This document shows, in pieces, positions 10,356 through 23,137 of a DNA stretch of 64,000 nt. Each line of letters begins with the position of its first letter. Position 1 is the stretch's first letter. The notes beneath the pieces were generated by a model. That model saw nothing but the letters and a program-made list of their open reading frames with translations. It was not told where the DNA came from and searched no databases. Source of the stretch: Oscheius sp. JU75 (taxonomy: Eukaryota > Nematoda > Chromadorea > Rhabditida > Rhabditidae); the NCBI GenBank assembly GCA_037178855.1, contig JASJZC010000005.1, positions 9,176,001 to 9,240,000 on the forward strand. Reading direction: 5' to 3'. Made by a program: the position numbers and the translations under genes.

Positions 10356-13300
10356 TCATACAGAAAGATTCGAGGAGCTCTGAATCCTAAGTCGAGTGTC
10401 CCGTTCTCTCTCCAAATCTGGAGGCAATTCCATTGACAGCTGGGTCGTTGCTCTCTGACGATGTGAGATGGGTACAGCACCACGAGTGTAGATGTCGTGT
10501 AAAGCTTCGCGAAGTTCTTTTAAGGCTACAACTCCGACCAGACGACCTCTCTCGGTCACATAGGCGTGGTTCAGTGCGAGAAGAGAAAACAGGGTGTGAA
10601 CCTGAGGATGGCAATCATTAATTGGTGGAAAGGAAATGGTACCTTGTAGAGGGAGGTTCCCTTGACCAGTTGGAAGGGAGCAGAATCGACTGCCAGCTCA
10701 TCGACGTCCAGTCTCGAAGAGAGAAGTTCTGCTCGGTTGGAGAGAGAGTGCTGAAACTTTTGGTCACATCCCACACATGGAACCGTACAAATCTCAGAAT
10801 TTAAAATTGCAACTAACCACCGGTTCATAATTCTGCTCAGCTTGAGCCATCAAAATCGGAGCCACATTAGCCGTTTGTCCTTGAACATCGTGAAGAGGAG
10901 AATGAGCCAGCAAGGTGTTTCCAGAAATCTGTCTATCGGTCAAGAAGTCTTGCCCTCCAAACACCATGTCAGCACTCGAACCTCTACTCCTAAATGATCC
11001 CATGGAACCAATGGTGTTGAAGATCTCCGAGGCTGTGCTGCGACTGCCACTCAAGTGCAAGCAAGGTTCCGGGCCAAGTTTCTTGTTCAATAGATAGACT
11101 AGGAACTTGCGACCGACACTTCCCAGGAGAATCATGGATCCTGAAACAAAATACATGAGACAAGAGGTTGACTTACTTTTATCGTTGACGTAGGGATAAG
11201 ACCGCAGATTGGGTGTCTGAATCAGAATGTCTCTCAACTCCTGGTAGGTTGTGTCCCTGGTGATAAAGACTATGTCCTTTACCATGACTTTATCTACTTT
11301 CATAGTATGGACACTGAAAAGTTGGGATAACTGTCAGTTTTGAGTGATCCTCACCTAACTCTTGAAGGCGGCAAGTCTACCAAATAAGGATAGTTTTGAA
11401 TCTTGATGGTTGACTCATAAATAGAGGGTTGAAGGAAGGAGCACAAGGCTGTAGCAATCATCAAAGCAATCAGAACTGGAAACAGGGCACAGAGCTGTCC
11501 AGTCGTCTCGCAGACAATAAGGGCAATTGACAATGAGTGAGTTACTGCACCCGTATAGGCTGCAGCTCCCACTACTGCATAGAGTCCTGGATAGATTTGA
11601 GGACCGTCTGGACCGCGAAAGCCTTCTGGCCAACATAGTGAAATGATTTCTCCCATTAGACGGCCACCGCAAGCTCCCAGTACAAAAGAAGGAACGAAGA
11701 TTCCGGATGGGTAGTAGAGTGTGATGTAAACGGCGATACAGACGAACTGGAAAAGTGCACTGTCTCTGCCTCTGCGTCAAAACTCACGTAGACTACCAGA
11801 TAACATGACAGGGTCATTAGTGGATAGAACTCGTCTCCTTGTCCCACCCAATGGCTTAGAAGCTCTTGTGGACAGGCTTGTCCAGATCCATTAACGGCGG
11901 TGTATGTGCAGTTTGACAAAAAGTCTGATAGGGTCTGGCGAAAAGTCAACTGGAAGTTTGGTTTTCACCATTCGGTTAGAAACTCACCGGTCCAGCTATA
12001 TATCTTCCAAATCCGGCAGGATAAGTAACCACGGCAAACAACGCTGCCATAAGAGCCGTGATCGTTATTGGACTCTTTCCAAACAGGGACTGGTAGACTT
12101 TGTTTTTCTTTTTGAACATGCAAATCCTTCTATGTAACCAGACAAAACTGCCTCCCGCCAATCCGCAAAGTACTCCCATGAGGATGAAGAATGGAATCTC
12201 TTCGATCAAGAAGACCTCATTAGGGAAGTTTGTCTGGAGGTAAGCCAAAATTGTTCCGGCGACATGAGTTGGAACAAGAAACGAGATGATGAAGCGAAAG
12301 GCTAGAGCCGCACAAGTTGTAGCAAAAAACTGTTTCCAATAGTTTTTCACTGCAAAGTACTTGGATGTTGACTCGATTCCGTAGAGTACAGCTGAATCGT
12401 TACGTGAAATATAAAACAGGAAAAGCTACCTCCAACAGGAGCCGAGAAAGTACAGGCTATTCCCACAGCACATCCTGTGGAGAGCATCTCCATCACTCGG
12501 CCCTCGTTTGAGAAAAAGTTGTTGTAACGACACGCTGCTGTAGTTTTGCTCAGCAGCGAGGCAACAATTGCTCCAATGTGCACGAACGGACCCTGAAATG
12601 ATATTGTTTGAGACAAGCTTCACTGCTAGAACGATTCGCAATAGTCGCAACCTTTCTGTTCTCTGGGCCGCATCAGTACCATCTCCGCATGTGCATCCTA
12701 TGAGTAAGACGCAACGGTCTCACAATTAGACGGTTCGTGCTCATGTGTGCGTTTGTGTGTGTTCAAGATTGCTTAACTTTGATATGCCTATGATGTTTGG
12801 TTTCCACGTAAATCAGCATCAGATAAGAGGCCGCGTGGTACCAGTTTTCTTTACATGTGCTACTTTATCAGCTCTTCGTTGTAACCGAAAAATAGGGGGC
12901 CAGCTTTCGACCCAGTTTGGAAAGTTATGTTCAAAATTTTTTAAAGGAATGGTTGTTACAACTTTCCATTCCTTGCAAGGCAAGGTTCTTTACAAAAGAC
13001 AATGTGCCTCAAGGGCGAACAAGCGCTTTCTATTCAGAAGATAAAATCTGACCCTCAAGCAAAACGAGAAAGCTCACCTCTTTACCGACAGGCATTCCCG
13101 CTCCTAGGGTCAATGTCAAGCCAACAATTTTGGCTATCAATGTCTTCAAAGTGAGGTAGTTCTTGAGCATGAAACCATGAATGATGACTTTAACTTCCGG
13201 GATTCCGGAGCCTGAATGTTGTCCTGCTCACACAAAGTCGAGATAACTTACCAACAGCTTGTTTACTGACTCCGTGGCAGAACAGTGAGGCACCAAAAAC

Positions 13301-14229
13301 GAGAACGGTCATCAGAAGTATCCAGACACCAAAAGCGTAGTATTCGTGAACTTGTACTAGTGAATAATAGACAGAGACTCTGTCTGAAAAGAAAAATTGA
13401 CTCAGCCGAAAAAAAAAACTTACAGTGATTGATATATTCGATTGTAACGTCCATGAATACTGATAAAAGAGCAGTTATGATGCCCAGCATTCCACTGAGA
13501 AACCAATCTTCTACCAGAAAATGAATCACATTCTTGTAGTGTCCTGAACTTATAGATTTACAGACCCGCGTGGATCATACAGTTTAAACGTAAACTGCGG
13601 GATAAGCAAAAAAGTTTAAGGGCAATGAAAATAACCTACGTTTTAGGAAAGCATCACAGCTCTCTGTTGACACCGTTTCCGTCTCACAGATTCCTTCATC
13701 CCCGTCTGAAGATTCAGCATCATCGTCGACGAGTAGTCGAACCTCGGAGCCGTCTCGGTCTCTGAAAGTCATATTTTGATTAGTGCCTAGACTGGCTGTT
13801 CTACTTTGAACGTGACCTTTTACGCAGTGACATAATCGGATCGAACAGTTATTTAGAGAGTGTGAATAATGACGGTTTCTATTCCAAGCGACTAACCAGA
13901 AAGAGAGAGAGCAGAAGTGAACGGCCCCAGGTGGTACTGATTGACGGGCCAACGTGTGAGCACATCATGGCAAACAGATTGTGGGGAAAAGTTTGTCCAG
14001 GTGTTCGTTTTCCGGAAGAGAAAAAGTGACAATCAAATCAATTTCTTGTTAAAGTAGTTAAACATAGGCTTAAGTAAGAAGCTATCTGAAGTATTTTCTG
14101 GAGTCCTCAAACATACTAGCCATCTACATTGGTTAGTGAGCCAAAGCGGAAATAAACTAGGAAGTTGAAAAAACAGCATTTGGGGAAAAATTACCTTCGA
14201 GTGAGAGTTCGTAGACTAAAACGAGGCAT
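10356..14229 (-). CDS. ClC-family voltage-gated chloride channel (ClC-1/2-like)
   Basis: Membrane chloride channel with cytosolic CBS domains. Conserved ion-path motifs appear in order: [17 protein letters not shown] joined to GPFVHIGAI across a roughly 470-base intron (gating Glu present); [14 protein letters not shown]; and [18 protein letters not shown]. The first CBS domain follows [20 protein letters not shown] and the second runs from about [20 protein letters not shown] to [18 protein letters not shown]. The GKEGP sequence fits a plasma-membrane ClC-1/2-type gating Glu. The start is inferred: [11 protein letters not shown] (14195-14229) splices in frame onto a TTTCAG acceptor at about 13762; an ATG at 13772 lies within that acceptor and is likely spurious. 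The acidic N-terminal stretch [12 protein letters not shown] is a possible phosphorylation target. Likely role is membrane excitability or osmotic balance. Confidence 0.9.
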
Positions 14230-15491
14230 ATAAGGTCGTCCGGGGTGGTCCAGTCTGTGGCGAGACGGGGCAACACAAAAGCGAATCATCGCGTGCGATT
14301 GTCGCGCGCGGGAGAACGTCTGGTTTTATCTCACCCGAGGACAAAAGAGTAAACGCGCGACTAAGAATAAGTGCTAGCAATGTTACTGTTCACCCTCTTG
14401 ACAACGCTCATTCGAGCAGATTTTGAAAGATTTACTATTTTTAGCTCCAAGTTCAAAGTTCGCCTTCCGATCAAAGATAAAACTGGCATTTCTGTCATGA
14501 CCACTGTCTGAAAGTGAAAATAACATCGCCCAAGAACCTGATCTTATATTCCGAAGTCTAAAAAATTATGTCGATATACAAATTGAAATGACTTTACAGG
14601 ACAAAAGATGACTAGTAGGACAAACTGAAGGCCTATTATAAGACCGAAAATACTATCATTACCATAAGAAAGAATCCCTGGATGGTGCGATGGGAGTAAC
14701 TCCTTGAAGTTTCATGAATGTTGTCATGCACAAAAACTTTTGTCTTGGAAACAATTGGGGATAAATGAGTTAGCGTTCAGACATTTTACATTTCGAGCAT
14801 TGAGGGGCTATAAACTGAAGAATCTCGCTCTTTTGACAACAGATTTATAGTTGCTGTTTTCGGGTAGATAAAACTTACTTATACTCTGGGTCAGCCACCA
14901 AAAGGAGATCGTCTAGGAGACGACGCATTTGTATGCTTGAAAGGAAGAAGATTGGTTGTAATGTGGCACCGGATTAGGCTGCGGGGATGTCCTTCCCTCC
15001 AACGTTGACGATCTAATGGCGTGTTTTCCTATTATCTCTTATGTCATGGACTGTCATGTACATTAAATGTCAGCCGTTTTCGACTACTTTTGATCCATTT
15101 TCATTGGCTGCAGTGCCGCTTCACAGTAACAATAGTCCCGCAATGTGTTTTCTGAAAACAAAATCTGAGTTGTAGAGAGCATCAACAGTTGACCTCGTAA
15201 ATGAAATGTTGTGAAAAAGTGTATTACCATTGAGTCTTTTCAACTGACATTGTTCAAAAATCTCTCTAATTACTTAAATCGTTCCATTTCTCACTAGAAG
15301 CTTTCATGTTTAAACATTAGACATAACAGAATACTGATAAAATGATTGGGCTTTTCCTGTAGTATTGCAAACGCTCTTTGACCTGTAATGGCTGTCTGTC
15401 CTACAAACGAGAGCTTTCAAAAAGACCAGCAGAAATATTTAACAACGCTAACTATTATCAGGCCCATATCAGCTATTCATCCATTTTACGC
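14230..15491. other. Intergenic, no gene recognised
   Basis: AT-rich region upstream of the chloride channel. A GC-rich stretch with CG-rich palindromic words near 14270-14310 lies just upstream of its first exon and could be core promoter or 5' UTR. No coding frame with support was seen. Confidence 0.45.
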
Positions 15492-16560
15492 ATGGAGGCT
15501 GTAGTACTGTATCTAATCTTATTTGCTCTTGGAATATTTGGACGGCATTTTTTGCAGGCATTATCTAACTGCTGCATGTTCGTTTACTGCGATCACACTT
15601 TTGTCTGTCCTACAGCTCTCTATTTATCGCTATTAAGCTACCAGAGAACATATGACCATAACAAGTAATTTGTTTATAATTCTTATGCTTTTTTTATATA
15701 CTGGTTTTGTCTGGGGTCATGCGAGTAGATTTTGCCTATGACGAGAACTACATCCTCGAAGAGTATTTGAATACTTATCCCTGCCTATAACAACTGGGTT
15801 TTGGTAGCAAGAATGTATGCGGTGTCACAATCAATCGTGCGACAAGCTATATGGCAGCTCCTGTATTTGATTGGGTCACTATGGGAGAGATCACATTGAG
15901 CACGTTGGCGATTCTGTCCTATCGAGCGACGACTACGGAGGGCTCTTCAAAGAATCTGCAACAAATGCAACGCCGCAATTTAAAGCAGATACTGTCGCAA
16001 ACACTGCTTCCCATTGTACTCGCAATTATTCCTATTTTTCGAGCTTTGGCAGGGATTTTGACAGGGGAATTCACACAATGTAAGTTTCATTTTATTCACG
16101 CTAACTTTTTAAGTAAAGCTTAACCTGTTTAATATCGGAATCTCCATGTTTGGGCAGTCGGAGGACTGGTGCTCATTGTTATGAACTAAGAATACCACAA
16201 GCCTAAGCCTGCAGATTTAAGAAAAGTACATCAGTCTATGTTTCCGTCCAAAGTCCATTGATCAACTGTTTCAAATGAAGAATTCCAAAATGCAGTTCCG
16301 CGGTTTCAGTAGACAACCTTATAACCCGCAGAGCACACTATGTAGCAGATAAACATTCGTCAAACAGGTAGTTTTTTTTCGACGGTTATGGTTAATCCGT
16401 CTATTTCAATCTACTACCACTACCCTGTTCAGAATCTTCCAGCGCCTTTGAATGCAGTCAACACTCTTTCTGATGTTTACGATGCCAGCCACACACATGT
16501 TGACCAGAGCGGAGCGTTCGGCACGTGCCGGGGCCTCCTTGCCCTATAAATATTTCCCTC
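15492..16560 (+). pseudogene. Decayed serpentine chemoreceptor
   Basis: Fragments of a seven-helix receptor in one direction: EAVVLYLILFALGIFGRHF at the start, a segment with ATSYMAAPVFDWVTMGEI, then QQMQRRNLKQILSQTLLPIV (helix 6 pattern of nematode SR receptors: a polar Gln-rich run, then Gln-Thr and Pro), and finally NPSISIYYHYPVQN, which is the helix 7 Asn-Pro...Tyr...Pro end. A TAA stop interrupts the frame just before GFGSKNVC (about 15789) and no splice pair removes it cleanly; a second early stop follows helix 2. The gene therefore appears inactivated. The family is probably Str/Srd-like, from the helix 7 motif. Confidence 0.5.
16544..16553 (+). promoter_or_regulatory. TATA-like box for the small gene at 16668
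   Basis: CTATAAATAT about 120 bases before the ATG at 16668. A TTTCAG shortly before the ATG suggests either a 5' UTR intron or a trans-splice site in between. Confidence 0.35.
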
Positions 16561-16667
16561 TTTCTCTTTGCGAGTATAAAAAGACTAGCTGTGCACACAT
16601 TTGTTTGCTTGTTTTACTTTCACACAGTTCCTCTTTTGCAAGACTTTTCCTTTCAGAAGCATCTGGA

Positions 16668-17140
16668 ATGGATCCGCTACAGCGCAAGGAACGTGAGGGC
16701 CGCATTTTCCATGATAAGGACAGCGAGCCAGCAACGCGTGAAAACCTCCAGGAGGGGGGAAGCAAATTGAAGCAAGAAACGGTGAGATTCTTCGACTTTA
16801 TTTTTTCCCAGCCTTTCAAAGATGGAAATTTACTGCAGAGCATCGAAATCCATTGAGGATCTATAAAAAACTCGGTTGGCTGGTTGTATTAACTGCTAAC
16901 GCTCTTCTAGTACCAACAAACGGATTTCTTGAGTTACCGTAATGCTTCGACAAACAGCGCACATCAGACGTTTTACAAAGTTGTACTAAGATTGGTCCTG
17001 CCTCATGCCACTAACGTTTTTAGAGAGGCTGCCGTTACTCTAACGAAAAGGACGAAGCCGGCCCGATACCCAAAATGTACGACGACGATCTCGAGAGGGC
17101 CGTTTGGGGTTACTTCACGGATGATGTCCCGGAGAAGTAA
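16668..17140 (+). CDS. Small charged intracellular protein, unrecognised (99 residues)
   Basis: Exons 16668-16781, 16911-16979 and 17024-17140 join in phase 0. The product starts MDPLQRKEREGRIFHDKDSE, passes through QETYQQTDFLSYRNAST, and ends KMYDDDLERAVWGYFTDDVPEK before TAA. There is no signal peptide or membrane helix, so it is probably cytosolic or nuclear. The acidic C-terminus with aromatic residues could be a protein-interaction motif. The second intron has a GTTGTA donor, which is unusual; reading through it gives a basic frame that looks artificial. No family is recognised. Confidence 0.45.
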
Positions 17141-17349
17141 GCACCGATCCCGTAATGTACATAGTTGTAAATAGTTCCCAGCTGTAAATGAATGCTATTA
17201 TTATTTGCGATTTATATAGAGAAGTCCCTTGATGCTTTCTGAGTTAATACTACTCAGAGAGAACACGACGTTGCTAGTGTTATGTTTCCAACAAGGAAGA
17301 CATGCTTCTCGAATTTCAGTGGAGAATATTAGGTAAAAGACCTGAGAAG

Positions 17350-18605
17350 TTAAATGATGAGACAACGACTTAAAGACATCGATACCGGTGTGATCCCTGT
17401 CGTGATCGGCCGAACAATAAAGCTCAGATTGAAGTTGAATTCCACGGATCCCCAGTGAAAAACATTGTACCCAATCCAGTTGTCAGCATAGATGTAAAGC
17501 AGTTCGCAAAGGAAAATCAGAATCGCCATTGTTAGGAGCTTGGCCTCCTTGCGTACTCCAGTCATGTTGACCGACTTTTTTATCTTAATTCCGCGTGAAC
17601 AATAAAGAGTTAGTGAATCGAACTCTTTGAAGCTGGAAAGCAGCCAAAACGTAGATGAGGAAAGTCACTCCAAGCTCTGTGAACTGCATCGGAGCACGTA
17701 AGATGTCAAACGGGAAGAAAAACACCTCCTGGTGATTCCGTTCCGTGGGGTACCAGACTTGCTTCACTATACCGAAATAATGAAAAACTCCGATGGTTAT
17801 AGCCCAGAGGACAGCTACACCGAGAAGGATGTCAAAAATAAAGTTGAAGCTCTGAAAATTTAGATAGTTGTTCTTGTGGTAAAACTATTGGCATCAATAA
17901 AGCACCTGCTTAATTGTTTTCGGCTCGCAACAATATCCGAGTATAGAACGCGAATCGGACATGAGCCTAAGTGTGCGTAGGAGGGAAATTAAAAATATTG
18001 TCAAACTGTCGCGTGCCTATTGCTAACAGGGTAAGGCTGTCTAGACACGGAAAAAAGCCAATGAAGAAAATGAATTCCGTAAAAGCTTACGGACTTCTCC
18101 TTCTTACTCAGCAGAGTGAACACTGCTGTCATCCTGATCAAGGCAATAACCAGATTGAGTCCAATAATGAGATCAGCTGAGAAGGCACCGAGTGACTCCC
18201 AGGCCAAGTGACGAGCTCCTTCAGTCCCAAGGACACAGATCTGTATGGCTGCTGCTGAAAATCCAAACTTTTCTCTAAAAACGAACTGTAAACCCTTGGA
18301 GGCAGTGATGATAGTTAACATTTCACCGGTTGCAAGAACCAAAGCACATCTGTGAAACGGAGTCCGAAAACTATCCTTCTTCACATACATTCTGGTCAAA
18401 ATAACGAGAACATAGATGTAGAGAAGAGTCATGATACAACACGCATAGAAAATGGCCTCCCCAGCCCAAAGAGGCTGCGCCCATGGCTCGCAAGTTCCCC
18501 AGGTTTCGATCTAAATCAGGTCAATGACCAGAAAGGGTTTGTACTTACGATTCCATGAAAAATGTCAAGGTAGGTGCTGAGAGTCGGTGTAGCATTGGCG
18601 ACCAT
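17350..18605 (-). CDS. Seven-helix receptor-like membrane protein (paralogue A)
   Basis: Starts MVANATPTLSTYLDIFHGI, followed by ETWGTCEPWAQPLWAGEAIF, a helix-rich body with RHLAWESLGAFSADLIIGLN and a C-terminal helix pair ending RPITTGITPVSMSL. Conserved features with the next gene downstream are the N-terminal Asn glycosylation site, the Cys-Pro-Trp loop, FRTPFHRCALVLATGEML after helix 2, and VWYPTERNHQEVFFFPFD in an extracellular loop. The topology fits a nematode chemoreceptor or another multi-pass membrane protein; no NRF or PYR signature was found, so no SR family is named. It is a tandem duplicate of the gene at 19034-20064. Confidence 0.65.
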
Positions 18606-19033
18606 GCTTCACTCTTGTATGTGACTCTACTAAATCAAATGTGGCAACTGTCAACAGGTCTATTAGTCAATCAGAGCTAGTGATCTCTTTATTGGCGACA
18701 AATAGCAAAGCAATGTGATACGGTAATAGGTCGGTAGTTGAGTCAGTAGTATTGTTAAGGTCCCAAGTTAAAAAGAGCGGGCGCTGGCAAGATCTTTGCT
18801 GACGGCTTCTAAAAGATGACTTTAGGAGATGAACTCTCGAGCTTACTTGAAATAGTGGTTACACGATCGTTTTTAAGCATACGAGAACCACAGCAGAAAA
18901 AGCAGGCTTCACGGATTTCTGAGGAAAATACGATGTAGAATAGCTGAAAAGGGACGTTGAGCAGCTGTCATACTTAAAGATTTAGAACATTTTAAAGTTT
19001 TTTTGTTCTTTGCTGTTTCCAACCTTCCGTCTT

Positions 19034-20064
19034 TTATTGACTAACCGGCGTGATTCCAGTAGTAATTGGCCGCACAGTGTAGTTCAAGTTTGCATTCAGT
19101 TCTCCCGACCCCCAATGGAAATAATTGTGTCCGATCCAATTTGCACTATAGACGTAGAGCAGCTCACTACCAAAGATGAGAAAGGCTAAAGATAGCATTC
19201 GAGCCTCTTTCTTCACGTCTCTGACGTTCACAGCCTTCTTCATCTGAAAGACCTGTTCTGAGCTCCAAGCTACGTGATTTCTCTACTCGTTGGAGTTGGA
19301 CAGTAGCTACGACGTATATGAGAAATGTCAATCCGAGCTCCGTAAATTGGAATGGCGTTCGGAACCAGTTGAACGGGAAGAAGAGCTCGTCGTGGTATTC
19401 GTTTTCAACCGGGTACCAGACCTGTTTGACTATACCCAAGTGATGCAGCACTGCCATTGTTACTGACCAAAGAACTGCCAGCACGAGCAAACAATCAAGC
19501 AGGACAGAGTACTTCTGAAGAAAGAGCACTGATCATTTTGTGAGTATGATACCCGCTGATTGTTGCCACTGGACAAAGTAGTCACGGCTGTCAATCGAAT
19601 TATCGCTATTACGAGATTGACAGCTATTATGAGGTCAATAGAGAATGCACCTATGGACTCCCAGGCCAGATGACGAACTGCATCGCTGGCCAGGACACAG
19701 GACTGCACGGCTCCTTCTGTAAACTGAAGTTTGCTGTCTGCGATAGTGACCACCTTTGGAAGTCGTTAACACTGTTATGATGTCACCAATTGCCAAAGTT
19801 ATTATACAACGATGAAATGGACTTCGAAACCTTTTCTTTTTTGTCGTAACGATAATAATCACTACGAGGACGTAGAAGTATATCAGCGCCATGAGGATGC
19901 AACAGTAGAAAACCATTTGTCCAGCCCAGAACGGCTGTGCCCATGGAGCACACGTATCCCATGTTTCGGTCTGAACAGTCGTTTGAAATGAAAAGGGAGT
20001 AACCTACAATTCCTTGAAAGATGTCGACGTATGTCTGTAGAGATGGCGTAGCGTTGGCTACCAT
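19034..20064 (-). CDS. Seven-helix receptor-like membrane protein (paralogue B)
   Basis: Same architecture as paralogue A: MVANATPSLQTYVDIFQGIV, then ETWDTCAPWAQPFWAGQMV, FRSPFHRCIITLAIGDII, RHLAWESIGAFSIDLIIAVN, VWYPVENEYHDELFFPFNW, KEARMLSLAFLIFGSELLY and RPITTGITPVSQ at the C-terminus. Exon boundaries coincide with those of paralogue A. The identical leader and the conserved loop Cys/Trp residues point to a shared ligand class or partner. All frames appear open between splice sites. Function unassigned beyond multi-pass membrane protein. Confidence 0.65.
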
Positions 20065-21850
20065 ACTTGTGCACTGAAAAAGTCAGCTAGGAGCTTGGAG
20101 ATAACCGACAATCAATTAGCTAGGAGACAAACAAAGGAAATTGCTACAAATATTTTCAGAAAACTCGTGTCGACGGCACACGAGCGGAGATATTTTTGCA
20201 CTCAACCTATGCGGGTACCTATGTCTAATGGAGAAGCAGCCATAAACTAGCCTGACAAGAAATGTATATGGAAACATTTCGTAAGTATCTAGAATTGCCA
20301 TAGTGAATGGCTTAATTTGTAAAAGCTAAAAAGAAGTGAGCATGTCTGAAGAGTTCCTGTATTGAGCCTATACATGATACGGTATAAATATAAAACAGAT
20401 AACAGTAATAAAACACTGCTTTTATAGAGGCTTCCACTTCGTTACAAAGTAGGTCTGTTGAGCATGTAACGATTTGAAGAGAAACCAATGTACTTGCGCC
20501 AGTTGATCTTTTATAACTCGAGGTAGGAGAACTGAATGGGTAATCAGCTGCTAGGCTATAAATCTCAAAAAAAAAAAAAGTAGAATGCGAGTCATTCTTC
20601 CAGAAAATCCATTGATTTTACAGCTTTTCCAAGTGCCCTCAACGAAAAAAGGCTCCAAAACAGCCCAGTTTTTTGTAGTTTGAAAAGCCACCCTTGACAG
20701 TTTTTTGTACTGTTTCTTTTCTTTGCGCACGACACCTCAAAGGCTAGATAGATGCAGCCGGTTTCGGGTAAACAGCTGAGAGGCACAGGAAGTGCGAAAT
20801 GGCAAATAGAGTGCAGGGATCCGGGTTCCTTTTTTGGATGGCAGTTGCTTCTGTGTTTGAGGAAAAGATTAAACTTGGGAGCACGTTTTTAATCACCACG
20901 CAGGTGAGAAGGGTACCTTTTATAACGGGGGTTAAAAGTGATTAATCTTCTGTTTGTGGGAACTATGAACCCTTGAACCTACTGTTGCACGGCTTTGAGG
21001 CAACACATTGCCGAGGCTAACAGTTTTACAAGCTCGAGTAACTGAGTTCTAACATAATAGCGGTATCCGTTGAATGTGTACTCGAAGTCAGCCTAACGAA
21101 GACATGAGAGGCATAATAACTTCTCCTATAACTTCGTTTGGCTCCTAGTAGTCTTGAACAAAATCTGTTAGGCACTAAATACTAAAACGAATAACATATT
21201 TCGTTTTCCATTGAGCAGGTTTTTCACAAGAATGAAATTAGGCAAACTAAGCTTTTTAACAGAGTCAAAACACAAATTCCCATGCATGAACGTTCTACCT
21301 CACGATGGATAGAGTCTGGTTCCTAGAAAAGCACAGCGTACTGAGAATATATTGATGACTCATTCAACCAGGTCATCACCGAAAGGGGAGCTTTAGCCGC
21401 TGTCAGAGTCTGGTTTTTTCTTCCGGCTTCATCTGTGGTCCTCGAATGACGAGCTTCGGATTTGACGGTTCTTCCAAAGACGCAGAGTTTTATTAAGTTG
21501 TAGAGCAGGACAAAAGAACGTTGGTTCCAGCCGTAGGGTCTTCAGCAGCGCGTGCCGAGATGATTCGGGAAACGGTGAATCCATATGACTCTTTCAAAGA
21601 GTCCTATGGATTCAAAGTGCTGTTAAAAAGTCTCGGGACCAATGTTTTCTGCTCGGCTCGCGTAAACAAGTCCTCTAATCCCTACCTGACACGTGCCTTG
21701 CGGCCCCGCTATCTAAAGACAGCTTGCTGCCATCCGGCCTTCCGGTATTCAACCGATACCTCACGCATTGTTTGCGCATTCCGGGTTGCAACCGATTGCG
21801 CCTCCGGCAAAGTTTGTCTACTGAGGGCGGTACCGTGGCTCCTTCTGGCC
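20065..21850. other. Intergenic, no gene recognised
   Basis: About 1.8 kb of mixed composition between a minus-strand receptor and a plus-strand secreted protein, so it should hold both promoters. A poly-A run of about 13 bases lies near 20567. No supported coding frame or RNA gene was seen. Confidence 0.45.
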
Positions 21851-21851
21851 G

Positions 21852-21858
21852 TATAAAA
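21852..21858 (+). promoter_or_regulatory. TATA box for the Ala/Pro-rich gene
   Basis: TATAAAA 52 bases before the ATG at 21904, preceded by a GC-rich stretch. The spacing implies a short 5' UTR. Confidence 0.6.
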
Positions 21859-21903
21859 TGCCACTTAGCCGTCGAGAAGCCACTCAGCAGCTGACAAACG
21901 ATC

Positions 21904-23137
21904 ATGCAGTCCTTGTAAGTTCAAAAGATCTACTGGTATTACAGTTTTTCCTTTCAGCGCCGTCCTTTCTGCTCTTTTCTGCGTTGCCACCGCTCAATTG
22001 GCTGCCTGGCCAGCCAGCTCTTATTCTCCCTACTACCAGGCCGTTTTGGGAGCTGCCCGAACCCCGGTCATGAGCTACCCGGCTGCTACAGTTGCTGAGT
22101 CGGCCATTCCCTATCCCGCTGCTCCTGCCTTCGCTCCTGCTCCAGGTAAGTATCTTGTTAGCCTCGTGGAACAATAGATAGACAACGTTCGTGCCACAAT
22201 TTATGGTATCACAAAATTTTTCAGTTGTTGCTGCCGCACCAGCTGTCGCCGCTGCCCCAGCCTTCGCCCCAATTGCTGCCGCTCCCGCCTACGCTCCTCC
22301 AGTGGCTGCTGCTCCTGCCTTCGCCGCCGCTTACGCTCCGGCCTACGCCCCAGCCCCAGTTGCTGCTCCCGGTAAGTAAAAACTCAAAGTTGAAACTAGT
22401 AAAACCACATGCACTCTCTGAGAGCTCACTCTGTTCTCATATCTTGCATGAACAAGCTCTACTTTTCATTAAATTCTGAGGTATCCAAATAAGAAAACTG
22501 TTACCATGCACTGTTTTGAGAACTTTCGCTCTACCTTACTGAATTCAATGGAAATTTAGCCCTCCCCGTTCCCGCTCCCGTTGCTGCTGCCCCAGTTGTC
22601 CCTGCTCCTGTTGCCGCCGCTCCCGTTGTCCCTGCTCCAGTTGCTGCTGCTCCAGTTGTTCCTGCTCCAGTTGCTGCTGCTCCAGGTCAGTTTTCTTCCA
22701 ACGCACTATAACCTGCACAAAAATATCCAATCAACAAACTATTTCAGTCTTCGCCGCCCCTGTTGCCGCTGCACGTTACGCTCCCCTCCCCACCTTGGCC
22801 CAGGTTGGACCAGCTGTAGCTGCTGCTCCTGCCTTCGCTGCTCCTGGTGTGTTGACAATGAACGAAAGATACAATTAATGGCTTTAGCCTTCGCTGCTCC
22901 AGTTGCCGCCGCCCCCGTCGTTGCTGCTGCTCCCGGTAAGTGTCCTGTCCTATTGGAATAGCCAACACCTCAAGCGGCTATACATTATCTTGACATTTTC
23001 AGCTGTTGTTGCCGCTCCCCGCTACGTCCCTGCCTACTCTCCCTTCGCCACCAGCGCCCTCTTCATCGGCTCCAACAAGGCCAAGTAAGTCACTCTCTCC
23101 CACTGCATGAATAGCTAATTGTTGCAGGACCAACTAA
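21904..23137 (+). CDS. Ala/Pro-rich secreted protein built from symmetric phase-1 exons
   Basis: Eight exons: 21904-21914, 21958-22145, 22225-22371, 22560-22685, 22748-22846, 22888-22935, 23003-23084, 23128-23137. The signal peptide MQSFAVLSALFCVATA is split by the first intron. The mature chain is low-complexity, with units such as APVAAAPVVPAPVAAAP and APAYAPPVAAAPAF, and the ends are more specific (AWPASSYSPYYQAVLG early; SPFATSALFIGSNKAKTN last). Internal exons of 147, 126, 99 and 48 bases are all multiples of three and start in phase 1, so each could be duplicated or skipped without frame loss. Composition suggests an extracellular structural protein, perhaps of cuticle, pharynx lining or eggshell; that is an inference. 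Confidence 0.75.

Noticed and set aside
12745-13044. Plus-strand 99-residue frame
   Set aside because: Lies wholly in the large intron of the chloride channel gene; no domain or splice support.
20592-20786. 64-residue minus-strand frame with Cys
   Set aside because: No hydrophobic leader, TATA box or splice partner.
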